In this document: in pieces, positions 1-10,900 of the stretch
Position numbering within the stretch: position 1 is the stretch's first letter
Layout: each line of letters begins with the position of its first letter
Assembly (NCBI GenBank): GCA_963575645.1
Contig: OY754465.1
Span: forward strand, 36,715,501-36,779,500
Source of the DNA: Xanthostigma xanthostigma
Taxonomy: Eukaryota > Arthropoda > Insecta > Raphidioptera > Raphidiidae
Length of the DNA: 64,000 bases
Direction of reading: 5' to 3'
Translations under genes and position numbers: made by a program
Notes under the pieces: model-generated
Databases searched by the model: none
Seen by the model: only the letters and a program-made list of their open reading frames with translations
What the model was told of the DNA's origin: nothing

Positions 1-426
1 CCAATAAATAAATAACAGTAAGATAGCTACAATAGGTCATATGCATGAGACTCCAAATTGGTTTAAATTTTTATTTTGAAATATATTTTAGTTCCTGATC
101 ATATCGTAATGGTTATTTTATTAATCTACTCACTGAAAAAAATACAAATGATAAAATAGAAACGTAGAAAATACGCGCTATTTTCGAATTTTCAAAACGC
201 AGCGTGACGTCAGAGTATATATCAATAACAGTTTCCATGGCGATTGGGTCGTCTCACAATAAGATTACGTCAGTATTTAGAGAGAACAACAAATAAACTT
301 CATTTAGAACATTGACAATTTGACATCAAAGTTGACATGCATCATATATCCTGACGTCACATAAGCCCGCTAACATGGCCGATTGTTTAAACTGTGTATT
401 TTTGAATGTGAAATTTAATATTTTTT

Positions 427-593
427 TAACTTCCCGCTTAAAAAAAAAAAAAAATTTTTTTTTTTTTGTCAAAAATCGGGAAGTTATTGGTTTCACCCCG
501 ATTTTCGAAAATCGAGTTTTCGCCAGATCTCGACGTTTTGAGGTCCTAGGAAGCTATTGAAACTATTTTGGCGATGATGTCCGTAGGGCTGTA

Positions 594-681
<88 letters not shown>

Positions 682-1399
682 AACCTTTTATATCTTTTGA
701 ACGGAGTGTCCGACTGAAACGCGGTTTGCGGCATCTGACGTGATCTTGGTGAACTTAGACTTCCTGAAAATTTGAAACGATTCGGCCCAAAAAATTTTGA
801 GAAATCTTAAAAAAACAAGTTTCAAAAATTTTTAAAAATTTGTTTTTGTAAAAAATTTTCTAAACTACTAAACCGATTAATTCCAAAAACTAATCAGCTC
901 TTCTCCTTAACAAACTGCGTCGATTTCCGCAAACCGCATCAAAATCGGTTCATTTGTTCACGAGAAACCGTGAACGAAAAAATCGTAAAAAAGTGTTTTT
1001 TTAAAATGATTCTTAAAATTGTTATCAGATTGATTTTTTTGTAATAAATTACTTTCTTAAGCTAAAAAAACTGCGTCGATCGCCGCAAACCGCATCAAAA
1101 TCGGCTCATTTGTTCACGAGATATCGTGAACGAAAAGTTTTTAAAAAGTGTTTTTTTTTTAATTGCTCGTAAAATTCTTATGAGATCGATTTTTCTGTAT
1201 TAAATTACTTTTTAAGGTTAAAAAATTGCGTCGACTGCCGCAAATCGCAACAAAATCGGTTCATTTGTTCATGAGATATCGTGAACGAAAATTTCGTAAC
1301 AAAGTGTTTTTTTTTTGAGCTCGAAGAGCTAAAAAATAAACTTCTTGCTATATTTGATATATTTTTGAGCGTTTTGAACTCGAAAATAGCGGGAAGTTA
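427..1399. mobile_element. 973-bp element with 12-bp inverted repeats and three internal repeats
   Basis: The ends are perfect inverted repeats: TAACTTCCCGCT at 427-438 and its complement at 1388-1399. Inside are a GT microsatellite and three imperfect direct repeats with a period near 158 bases. These start near 911, 1069 and 1227, and each carries TGCGTCGA, CCGCAAA and TCATTTGTTC followed by GTGAACGAAAA. No coding potential is seen. It is non-autonomous and lies inside the outer element. Confidence 0.7.
596..680. repeat. GT microsatellite with GTAT tail
   Basis: About 36 GT units in a row, passing into GTAT units. The threonine/histidine-rich frame on the opposite strand is only this repeat translated. 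Confidence 0.95.
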
Positions 1400-1551
1400 C
1401 AGGGATGGCCTGCAGGGTCAAACTACTTTTCAAATTTTTTTCTTATGATAATATTACATTTTTAAATGATTATCAATTTTTTTTCGTAATATGGTTGACT
1501 AAATAATTTATTAAAATTATAAAAAAAATACATGCATATGACCTATTGTAA

Positions 1552-1708
1552 AGAAACACCTATTGTTACAATACTATATTAGAAAAATTTATTTTCAGTG
1601 TCACTCTTGGGACTCAAACCCAAATCTTACGAGTTTCGCGGCGAAGTGAGTTACCAATTATATAAATATCTTTTTCTAAATATAGCATTGTAACAATGAG
1701 TGTTTCAT
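1552..1708 (-). mobile_element. Small element with tRNA-like core
   Basis: Inverted ends at about 1554-1588 and 1671-1707 share AACACCTATTGTTACAAT and CTATATTTAGAAAA with a few changes. The centre, read on the minus strand, has GGTAACTCACTTCGCCGCG and then GGTTTGAGTCCC. The second motif resembles a polymerase III B box and the whole looks like a decayed tRNA. It is either a MITE that captured a tRNA-like stretch or a tRNA-derived element. Confidence 0.45.
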
Positions 1709-1740
1709 AGCAACTGTAGCAAACTATATCTATCTTATTA

Positions 1741-2698
1741 AGGCCACACACGTGGCTAGAAACGCTGCTAGGAGTTCTGCTAGCCGGTAGGCTGGGTACG
1801 AAGCTGGAAATGACGTCACTGCGGGCTGCCTTGCTAGCTCAGAAGATAGGTTTTAAAATTAGAACAGGGGCTATTTTCCCTGCTAGATTTGCGGCTAGGT
1901 ATGAGCAAGAACCAATCAGGAAGCAGTATCTTCACGTGGGCACTTGACAAACGCCCACATGGCGTCATTCTGCCAGACAGACACGTTTTGCTCTTTGTTT
2001 ATATCAGAGGTCCCCAAACTTTTTTGACTCGTAGACCACTTGCCATGTTTTTCGGTTTTGGGTAGATCCCCTGCTTATCTTATATTGATTTTTTGCAAAT
2101 TCATTAATTTCAAATGTATTTTTGACAACCGGTATAGTTTGAACGATTTAAATTTATAACGGTAGTGAAATGTAGTGAGAAATGTTTAGTTTTACACATA
2201 TATTAATTAGATTCAAATTAAACGAATCAAATTAAAATTTACTTTCTGTTACATAAAATAACTAAGCAAAAAATAAATGCTTTTAGTGTGAGGGATGAAC
2301 CTGATGCTTTAATAACAAATTTTTAACATTTGGCACCAATTTAGTTAGATTTAATCTTAAATCTCTTTGGCTAACGATGTCCAGTTTGTTTCTTTTTTTG
2401 TTTTTTTTGTTAGGAGATTCACTATCGTGGACCCCCATTTTCATTTGATGGACCCCCAATTTTTTTCCCGCTGACATGGATCCCTTGTAAGTTGTCGTCG
2501 ACCCCTGGGGGTCGATATAGACCACTCTGGGAATCACTAGTTTATATTCTGTCACTGCGCGCGCACCAGATCTATCCACAAGACTCGCTTGAAAAATAGT
2601 CCCGTGTGAAGCGAGAACTTTACAGCAATCAAGAAAACCAGCGCTAGAAAACTAGCAGGCAAATCTAGCAGCGTTTCTAGCCTCGTGTGCAGTGGCCT
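1741..2698. mobile_element. Harbinger-like MITE (TTA duplication)
   Basis: The ends are inverted repeats of about 30 bases starting AGGCCACACACG and ending CGTGTGCAGTGGCCT, with GCTAGAAACGCTGCTAG inside. TTA flanks both sides (1738-1740 and 2699-2701), as expected for PIF/Harbinger insertions. A second, truncated copy lies at 60856-61145. This copy was later hit by a hAT-like element at 2005-2539. It has no reading frame of its own. Confidence 0.65.
2005..2539. mobile_element. hAT-like element nested in the Harbinger-like MITE
   Basis: It begins CAGAGGTCCCCAAACTTTTT and ends CTCTGGGAATCACTA, the hAT-like CAGNGGTTCCCAAACT pattern. It is flanked by a perfect 8-base duplication GTTTATAT (1997-2004 and 2540-2547). 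The same family recurs at 51249-51890. Internal stretches of GTGGACCCCC are shared by both copies. Non-autonomous. Confidence 0.85.
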
Positions 2699-2701
2699 TT
2701 A

Positions 2702-3422
2702 CTGTTATTAATTTAGTCTTAGGAGCTATACTGTAGTGAACATTTACTATTACTAATAAATAAAATTATAGACTTCTATCTGTAAAATCGCTTTTCAGAT
2801 CAGTTTTGGTGAAACTTGATATACTATCTAATGGTACCAAGAACTTGAAGTACTGAGTACTTTTTTATCAGGCTACAGTTGCGCTAAGGTAAGATTTCTG
2901 TCGTAAATACTTGTATTTTGAAAACTAAGAAATAATACAGGATAATATATCTTATCTGCAGGTAAGACATTTCAATTAAAACACACCATCAAATTAGGAA
3001 GTTTTACGAAAATACTAATAATGATTGTGTCACATCATGATGATAAAGGATAACTTTAAAAATACTGAAAACAAAATTTCAATATTTTTAAATTCAGTGT
3101 AGATAGTCAATTTTTTGTACGAGAGGTCACAAACAAGACTGATTGACGCCTGGTCTATCATTATGAGTATTATGATGCTCTGCGGCACAATCTGCCATAT
3201 TCGTAGTATAGTAACTAATAAGTAAAAATATAGTAAGTCATGAATTTAAGATATATTCGTGTCGCGTGACGTCATCCGTACTGAGAAAGACATAGCGTTC
3301 AGGACTGTCAAACTTAAGTTTAGAAGTAGCATAACTTTGTTATTTTTAAAGATATTACAAACATTCAGTCGCCATTAATTTTGCAATTTTTAGAACTATG
3401 ATTAACAGTTAAAAAAATAAAA
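2702..3422. other. AT-rich stretch without recognised features
   Basis: No exon, RNA gene or clear repeat end was found. If the DUF1647-like gene continues leftward, this is part of its intron. Confidence 0.5.
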
Positions 3423-3671
3423 AATTGGTTGTCTGTAAAGTCGGTTTACGGACGATAGTTTTACGTGATAACGTATTCCGCTCGAATATCATATTTAATA
3501 ATACATAACCTAAATTTTAGTAGCTGTCAAACTTGGGCCGATCGTGCTTCTCTATCGCTTATACTGCGCTCTCGCTTGCACGCACAGGGTCAGGCGGAAC
3601 GTTACAGCGTTACACTTTTTCGTGCGTGCAGCTGGTGTTTCATCAATTTATAAGACGTTATCACGTCAAAA
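3423..3671 (+). mobile_element. Family A repeat, copy 1
   Basis: It starts TTGGTTGTCTGTAAAGTCGG after an A run and ends GACGTTATCACGTCAAAA. ACGTGATAACGT occurs near both ends in opposite orientation, while the outermost bases are not inverted copies of one another. The middle carries CGCTTGCACGCACAGGGTCA and GGCGGAACGTTAC. It is one of eight copies in the window and has no coding capacity. Confidence 0.8.
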
Positions 3672-3745
3672 ATGGGAAACTTTCTAAGTATTTGATGGTG
3701 CCAAGCGGGATTTTTTGTTCACTATAACTCAGTTTTTATACTCAC

Positions 3746-6737
3746 TGTTTGAAGTCCGCTGTTAGTCAATCCAAGATCATACACCAATATAGTGTGATTG
3801 GTTAAAACCTTAGATACACTGTTTATTAAACCGATGGCATGGCTGTGTTGGCCCTCTCTTACATAAGTAACCACCGCTGGCAATGATGTGTTATGCCACG
3901 TTGAGTTTGGATAAACTCGTGGCGATGTCGTAAAGCCAAGACGTTTCAAATATTTTTCATCGGCCACGAATTTCTTTTCCTCTGCATCGCGTAAATTATC
4001 CTTTTAAAATAAAATATCAATCAACCATAGGCCCCATAGCATAACCACAAGAATAAATAAATAACCAGAAGTGTAAATCAAAGGCGGTGCCTTTTATGTG
4101 GCTAGCGACGGATTCATAACCTTGGTTATAAGTAAAAGATGAAATTTATAGTACGCGCCACGGATCTAAAAGGATCGGAAGTTAGTCATAAACAGCGTCG
4201 CAAAGGCACATTTTAGAGCCGTTGATACTCCCACCGCCTCTCAGCTACCTGCAAGGAACGTGCGCTCGTGGGTGATTGGCCGTGACCGTTCGTTGTCTTT
4301 GTCATTTTCCTGCTTTAAAGTACAGTCGTATTGTCAAGTTGTTATTGCTATGTTAGTTTTGTTGAGTTGCAAGTTTGTAGTTTTTCAACAGACTGTACAA
4401 GCGCAAGCCTGCAATTCGATTCTAACTTCAGAGCCTTTTAGATTCGTGGCGCGTACTATAACTGCTTCTCCATAGATGCGCATCTAATTAATTTATGTTT
4501 TTAAAAAGATATGTTTACTATCATAGCAAACACCTCAGATAAATAAATGAAAGGGATATACCTATGGGCACATTATTTGCTGCCTGCAACTAATCACATT
4601 CTAAACGAACTCGGTGAAAACAAATCTATGTAAATGTTGTCAAACTACAAATGAGAAGCAAACATGCAAAACTCAATAAATAAATTTTCTTCGTTTTTGA
4701 GGTATATAGTTACCAATTCTAGTTAATTTTAGTGAGCTTTATAGATCTGTGTATTCAGAATGAAGCTAAACCCGATAAATCCCATAAAAACGGGTGTTAA
4801 AGTGGAGAATTTCAAGCAAAACCCGATGAATCTAAGAACCAGAAAAAAATCGTTTTATTTTTACTACGTAGGTACTGTTATGTTATATCATGTTTGTATT
4901 TTATTCTATGTTATCATATTAATAAACGCTCTCTGAAATACTTATATATTTGATTTGCGAAAAAACCCCGATAAAATTCTGGTTTCATGCACCCCCAATA
5001 AATCCAAACAAATATTTTTTTTTTTTATTTTAATTAATATTTTTTCCTAAATTTGGTAAAATCATCTATGACCTATATGCCACTGACTCGCAAAATAAAA
5101 TTTGCCAATTATCTAAAGGAATCTGTGTGACGGATTATCGCGATTTACTCGAAACTAATAAACTGGATTTATCGGGTTTTGCATGGTTGCTCCTCAAATG
5201 ATCATTGAATGATGTAATTGAAAAAGCATAGATTAATAGAAATGATCCATTTAACTCAGTTATAATTGATATTATCAATGATATAGATAATAGATAAAAT
5301 AAAATAAATTTTGAAATGAGCAAAGCCAGTTTTCACCCGACACTTTATTACTTTCCTTTTTCTCTGAGCCGGTATCTGGTATAGCTATGTTGTATCTGAT
5401 CATTGCGATCTGTCAATCTGTAGCAGCCAAATTACTATGGAGACTACATTCTGTCAATGTTTTCTGCATAATAAAAGCTAGACACTGCCACGTTTTGTAT
5501 GATTTACTAAATAGAGATATAAGTAGCTAGAGTCCGCGAGTGAACCTTGAAAGTGTCTGCGATTGAGAGAAAGAAGGCTGCTTACAATTCCGTATTACTT
5601 TGGTAACCATGGTAACTAAAGGGATAAACAGCACATGGCTAGTAAGATAAGGGTATCGTTTTCCCCGCACTCCCCTCTTCAGTTAAAGATATATCAACGA
5701 GGGCTCATGAGAGAGGGAGAGAAAGAATGATACGGAACTAAGATAATATATAAGAAGGTATTCCAATCCTGCAATGCATCATGGGAAATGTGTCAAGCGG
5801 TCGCGCCACCACGAGTGTGTCAGATACACTAGCCATCCAATCCTGCAATGCATCATGGGAAATGTGTCAAGCGGTCGCGCCACCACGAGTGTGTCAGATA
5901 CACTAGCCAGTAACTAAAGTATTTTCATCCTAACTTGAAATAATAATAAATATTGTTTATTAATTAATTAGCGCCTAAAAAATTTTTTTTCACCCTTCAA
6001 CAACAATAATATAGAATAATAATTAATTAAAAGCCTTTAATTAATACTTTAGTTACTGGCTAGGTGTATCTGACACACTCGTGGTGGCGCGACCGCTTGA
6101 CACATTTCCCATGATGCATTGCAGGATTGGATGGCTAGTGTATCTGACACACTCGTGGTGGCACGACCGCTTGACACATTTCCCATGATGCATTGCAGGA
6201 TTGGAATACCTTCTTATATATTATCTTATACGGAACGATTGCAGCGTTCTTTCTTTGAACTGCAGATACTTTCACTTATGGCAAGCATACCCGCTAGCGT
6301 ACTCTAGTACCTATATCTCTATGTTTACTACCATTTACAATAATAGTTAGCTCATTCATACAAAACCATTAACTCATAAGTTTTAGAAGTGATTGTATGT
6401 TCCAATCACAAAATAGAAAATAAAACTAAACGTAAATGTAAAAACGCAATGCTTCTTTACAGACTATACACCGCCGACAGGACTGTGTTAATTTCACAGA
6501 GTTCTGTGCGTGCCTAACTATGAAGCTACGTTACGGAACCTGTACGTCATTTAATAAATTGACTAGAAAAGAAAAAAAAGAATTATTAGTCATTTTTACC
6601 TGAAAGTTCCTAATTTGCAAATGTGTAGAAGTCACTATATTTTGAAGAGAATCAGGTCGTTCCGAACCAAGTACTATAAGTACAATAGTAGTAGTACAAA
6701 CACATATAAGGAATAATACAAAACTTTTGGTACGCAT
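3746..6737 (-). CDS. DUF1647-like type II membrane protein, 5' part only
   Basis: Two coding exons fit together: 6600-6737 (46 codons from the ATG) and 3746-4000 (85 codons), both phase 0, with CAG|GTAAAA and ACA|GTGAGT donors and an AAAAG acceptor. Residues 5-23 are strongly hydrophobic after a basic MRTK start, so a signal anchor and a Golgi or secretory location are likely. Exon 2 contains SLPAVVTYVREGQHSHAIGL and then TILVYDLGL, which resembles the opening of the DUF1647 family, thought to be glycosyltransferase-like. N-glycosylation sequons occur (NST, NTS, NHT). The protein is cut off by the left window edge. The 2.6-kb intron is filled with transposons. Divergent with WDR3; the two start codons are about 1.2 kb apart. 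The family call comes from memory of motifs and is moderately sure; the exon structure is firmer. Confidence 0.65.
4146..4461. mobile_element. 316-bp MITE in the intron
   Basis: Inverted ends TTATAGTACGCGCCACG and CGTGGCGCGTACTATAA are exact, and the similarity continues into AATCTAAAAG. A clean target duplication is not evident. No open frame of interest. Confidence 0.65.
5510..6323. mobile_element. hAT-like MITE, interrupted (CATAGAGATAT ends)
   Basis: The ends carry ATAGAGATATAAGTAGCTAGAGT and its inverted counterpart ending CTATATCTCTATG, flanked by TTTACTA on both sides (5503-5509, 6324-6330). A shorter relative at 47318-47553 has the same ends and a perfect 8-base duplication. The copy here was split by the 490-bp element at 5739-6228. 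Confidence 0.7.
5739..6228. mobile_element. 490-bp element with long duplicated inverted repeats
   Basis: It is flanked by a perfect 8-base duplication TACGGAAC (5731-5738 and 6229-6236). Each arm is about 175 bases and consists of two tandem copies of a roughly 74-base unit (CAATCCTGCAATGCATCATG through GTGTCAGATACACTAGCCA). The four units are almost identical, so the insertion is young. It lies inside the 5510-6323 element. Confidence 0.85.
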
Positions 6738-7916
6738 TTGGATCTATATCAAACCCTGTACTATGTTATTCGCTATCTAAAGAAAAAAAATATATAAATT
6801 GCAAATTTTTAAAATGTGACAATAATAAGTAAATAATTCAATACCTTGAAATCTTTAAATTAATACTAACATTACAAAAATAATTAACTATCATTATTTT
6901 AAAAAATATAAAAGTTAAATTTACACAAAAAGAAAATCAATATTTTGACATATGATTTGACAGAACATTCATTTTTATTTGATCCAATTCAGTGTTACCA
7001 AAACAGTTTCGTAAATAGCCCATGTTGTCAAAATTTCAAATTCAAATATTAAAGAAATAAACATGCCAAACAATTTTTTTCTTTAATAATTAGTGTCGCC
7101 TGTATCACATTTTCAAATTCTAATAAACCCAATATTATCTTGGGTTGTATGCCTAATATTCGAAATGTTTATTTACTTTTTTTCACATCAAAGACTTTAT
7201 TACTAGTGACTATGGAGGGTACCTCCATACTAGTGCCATACAAAAGCTGCAGCAGCCAGCAAGAGATGATAAGGTAACCCTTATCTCTGATATTATAATA
7301 CAAAATTTGCGTTAGCTAGCAATTTGTCTGCTTCGGTCAAGCAATTAGTCTTTGATTTAGGTCCTGAAATTAACTAAGTTTTAATTTTTGTAACTTCGTA
7401 TTTGAAACGCGGATCATGCGGATGTAGGCGAAATGGTAGTATTATCTCTGGTAGTAACAGAGGTAGTAACTAGTAGTGAGCCGAACCTATATAAGTGACC
7501 TTCACCATATTATATTATCTATGTTTTCCACGTACAAAATGGCTTCAAGGTACAGAAGGCCATAGAGAAGAGCAGAAGGCGCTAGTGTATCCGCAATCTA
7601 TTAAATATATATATATCTATGGCTTGAACCTCTACCCTCCATAGCTTGGCATTATGGACTTGGCATCACGTGGAAATGTCAAAAGTTAGAAAACAAAAAG
7701 CATGCTTTAAAGTCAAGCGCTGTAGATTATTCTTTGTTTAGGGGGTGAAAATATTTTATAAATATATTCTTCATAGTTATTTTTCAAAGTTAATTGTATT
7801 CACGTATCGTTAAATGTTATAGAGTGTTTTAGTAGATTAAAACTTACGTCGTTTTTCAGAAAAATATTTAACATAACCTCTTTTCTAGTAGTTAAAAATC
7901 TGTCTTATGTTAAAAT
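6738..7916. promoter_or_regulatory. Shared divergent promoter region
   Basis: This is the space between the start codons of the leftward DUF1647-like gene and WDR3. It must hold both promoters and 5' leaders, but no TATA box or initiator could be singled out. A possible small inverted-repeat element with CTATGGAGGGTA ends lies at about 7209-7648. Confidence 0.5.
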
Positions 7917-10900
7917 ATGGGATTGACAAAACAGTATTTGAGATATGTGCCGGGTGGCACGTTTAATATCATCGCCAGCCCCCAGTGCAATGCAGCTTTT
8001 GTTGTGTTACAAGGTCAAGAGGGTAGATTCGTAGCAGTTGGTGGTTGTGAACATATATTAATATGGGATTTACGACTTGGAGAAAAGGTAAAAATTTGAA
8101 TGCTATTTCAATTTAACAAAATATTTAATCTCCTCTGATATTTTAGGCACTGATATTGCCAGGTGAGAAAGCTATTGTGACTTGTTTATGCGTTAGTCCT
8201 GACAAACGCCACTTAGCGGCTGGTTATTCGGATGGTATGGTACAGATTTATAACCTTGAAAACGCAGAAGTATCGAGTATTTTTGCTGGTCACAAGTCAG
8301 AAGTCACAACACTAGCGTATGATAAACATGGACAGAGACTCGCTTCCGGATCGAAGGTTTGCTATTTAATTTTTAATTGTAATGTAACGTTTATCAAATT
8401 TAAGTGTGTGTTTATCAAATTCTTTCTATACGACTTCAGAAAAAGTTTATTTACTTTTGTGCTTACCTTCTTGTACCCTGTTAACTCCAGTTCTATGCAG
8501 CCAGCAAACGGTTTCGAAACCGTCACCGTCATACGCAGATAGCTAAAACTTGTCCCAAAATTGATACAACAGTTTCGTTTCAACTACTGCGCATGTGGAT
8601 GACGGTTTCGTTACCGTTTTCTGGCTGCTTGGAACAAACTTTCTGGCTCCTTTAAGTCTTCATTTTTTTTGACGTGATAACGTCTTATAAATTGATGAAA
8701 CACCAGCTGCACGCACGAAAAAGTGTAACGTTCCGCCTGACCCTGTGCGTGCAAGCGAGAGCGCAGTATGCTTCGGCCCAAGTTTGACAGCTACTAAAAT
8801 TTAGGTTATGTATTACGGAATACGGTATCACGTAAAACTATCGTCCGTAAACCGACTTTACAGACAACCAATTTTTTTTAAATATTATTATAAATATGCA
8901 TTATTTTGTAGGATACACATATAACTGTATGGGATACTGTATCAGAAACTGGTATTTGTCGACTTTCTGGACATAAAGGAATCGTAACAAAACTAGTTTT
9001 TATGGTTGAGCATAATATTTTAATATCGGCTTCAAAGGATACTTTTGTGAAATTTTGGGATCTTGATTCGCAGTATTGTTTCAGAACATTAGCTGGTCAT
9101 CAAACAGAAGTGAGTATAAAATTTTATTTTATTATTTTTATTAAAAATAGTTTTCTCAAACGATATTTTGGGACAATGCTATTAATGGCACATTATATAA
9201 TCCGCTATTGGTCAAGTACAAAAAAAAAAAGACGGGTTGCACTCCGGGAGTGCCGGTGGAAGTGAAAACTGGAATATTAACGTCTTAATTTTTTGCATTT
9301 AGAAGCATTGTTTATTTATTGACAACACTTGTAAATAAAATGGTTTGTATCATAGATTGCATTTTTATGTACGATATTTCAACGCTAGATGTCTAACGTT
9401 GTATAAATAAAAGTTCGATCAGGACACGTGACCTGACGATCACTTAGAGAGTCTCACCCAGTTCTTACTTTTCCTGACGCGAGTTTAACATTTTTTACCC
9501 ATTACAAAAAAAGTGTACAACGCCGCTAAAGAAGTTTTCACTTCAAAAACGCGGTTCTAAGTATTAGTGGTAAAGCCTGTGACGTACTAATATTTCTGTG
9601 ACTTTAGGGCATTACATAATGAGCCCAAGATAGTTATTGATTCTAATTTTAGATTTTTTTTAGCTTTGGTCATTAACATTGATGAAAAATGAACGATACT
9701 TAGTGACAGGATGTAATGATTCTGAATTACGAGTTTGGAAAATTTCGTTTCGAGATCCTGATACAGAAAATCAGCCTGATGTAGATCAGTTAACGACTGC
9801 TTTTGAAAATTTATCAAATTTTGAAAATGGTGGCGATGATCCCAACGTAAGTTCGAATATAGTTTATAAAATACTTACTCGGTAGTGTTTTTGTTACTTC
9901 AGAGCTTATTAAAAATGTGAATATTTTTTTAGTATCCGTTAAAATGCGAGAAGGCCGGATCTGTGTTACGATCAGGCAAGGGTCGAGTAGTATCATTGAC
10001 ATCAGATGCATCGGGATTTGTCCTTGGCTGTCATGGCTTAGACGCACAACTTGAATTGTTTTTGTTTTGTTCCGACGATGAAGCGCTTAATCGATTTAGG
10101 AAACGATCGAAAAGAGAGAAGAAGAAAGAACAGTGAGTTTTGCATTGACAATTTTTTAAGACCACCAACTATGAGTAAACTATCGATTATTCAATTTGCG
10201 GGTTAACCATGCCATTAAACGAGTATTTACAATTATAAATTTCTTTTTTAGAAGAAATGAAGAAAAAATGGATGTAGATGAAGCGCAAGAACCACAGAGT
10301 GTAGTGTTAGGCCTTCGTGATGAAGTACGACAATTACCTTCTATTAAACTTACAAATCGACCGAAATCGTTGGACTTAGTCGTCGGTAAAAACGGTGAAC
10401 TCCGTGTTGCTACCGTTCTGGCAAACAACACTCTTGAATTGTATACCGTAATGACGTCCATTAAAGACAGCGAACCTAAATGTTTACGTAGTGTTTTTAA
10501 CCAAGGTCACCATAGTGAAATTAGAGCCGTCAGTTTCAGCAGCGACAATATGGCTATAATCTCTGGAAGTGCTGAAAGCGTAAAAATATGGAATAGGCCT
10601 TCGCAAGTATGTTTAAGGACTATCGAAACTGGATATGTTTTATCACTTTGCTTTGTGCCGGGTGATCGACATGCACTAGCAGGTTTAAAAGATGGAAGAC
10701 TTCTTATTTTGGATATTGCGTCGGGAGACGTATTGGAACAAATTCCAGCACACACTGAGGAATTGTGGAGTATATGTATTATTCCCGATCAGGTATGAAA
10801 AAAAATTATTTTAGAACTATCGTATTGAATACTTTTTTGACACGTTTTTTTATTTAATAACCATAAATTAGGTTGCTCCCACAAATGTAGATCTAAAAAA

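Larger units (their letters stand above)
28..1550. mobile_element. Outer inverted-repeat element
   Basis: A perfect 20-base inverted repeat lies at 28-47 and 1531-1550 (CATGCATATGACCTATTGTA on the right). The bases left of it at 13-26 reappear inverted as CTATCTTA (1730-1737) and CTGTTAT (after 2701), split by later insertions. The true outer repeat is therefore longer, and the element probably reaches about 2710 once the insertions at 1552-1708 and 1741-2698 are removed. No transposase reading frame is left. The superfamily is unknown. Confidence 0.55.

Noticed and set aside
546..734. Open frame with a long His-Thr run
   Set aside because: It is the GT microsatellite and flanking repeat read on the minus strand.
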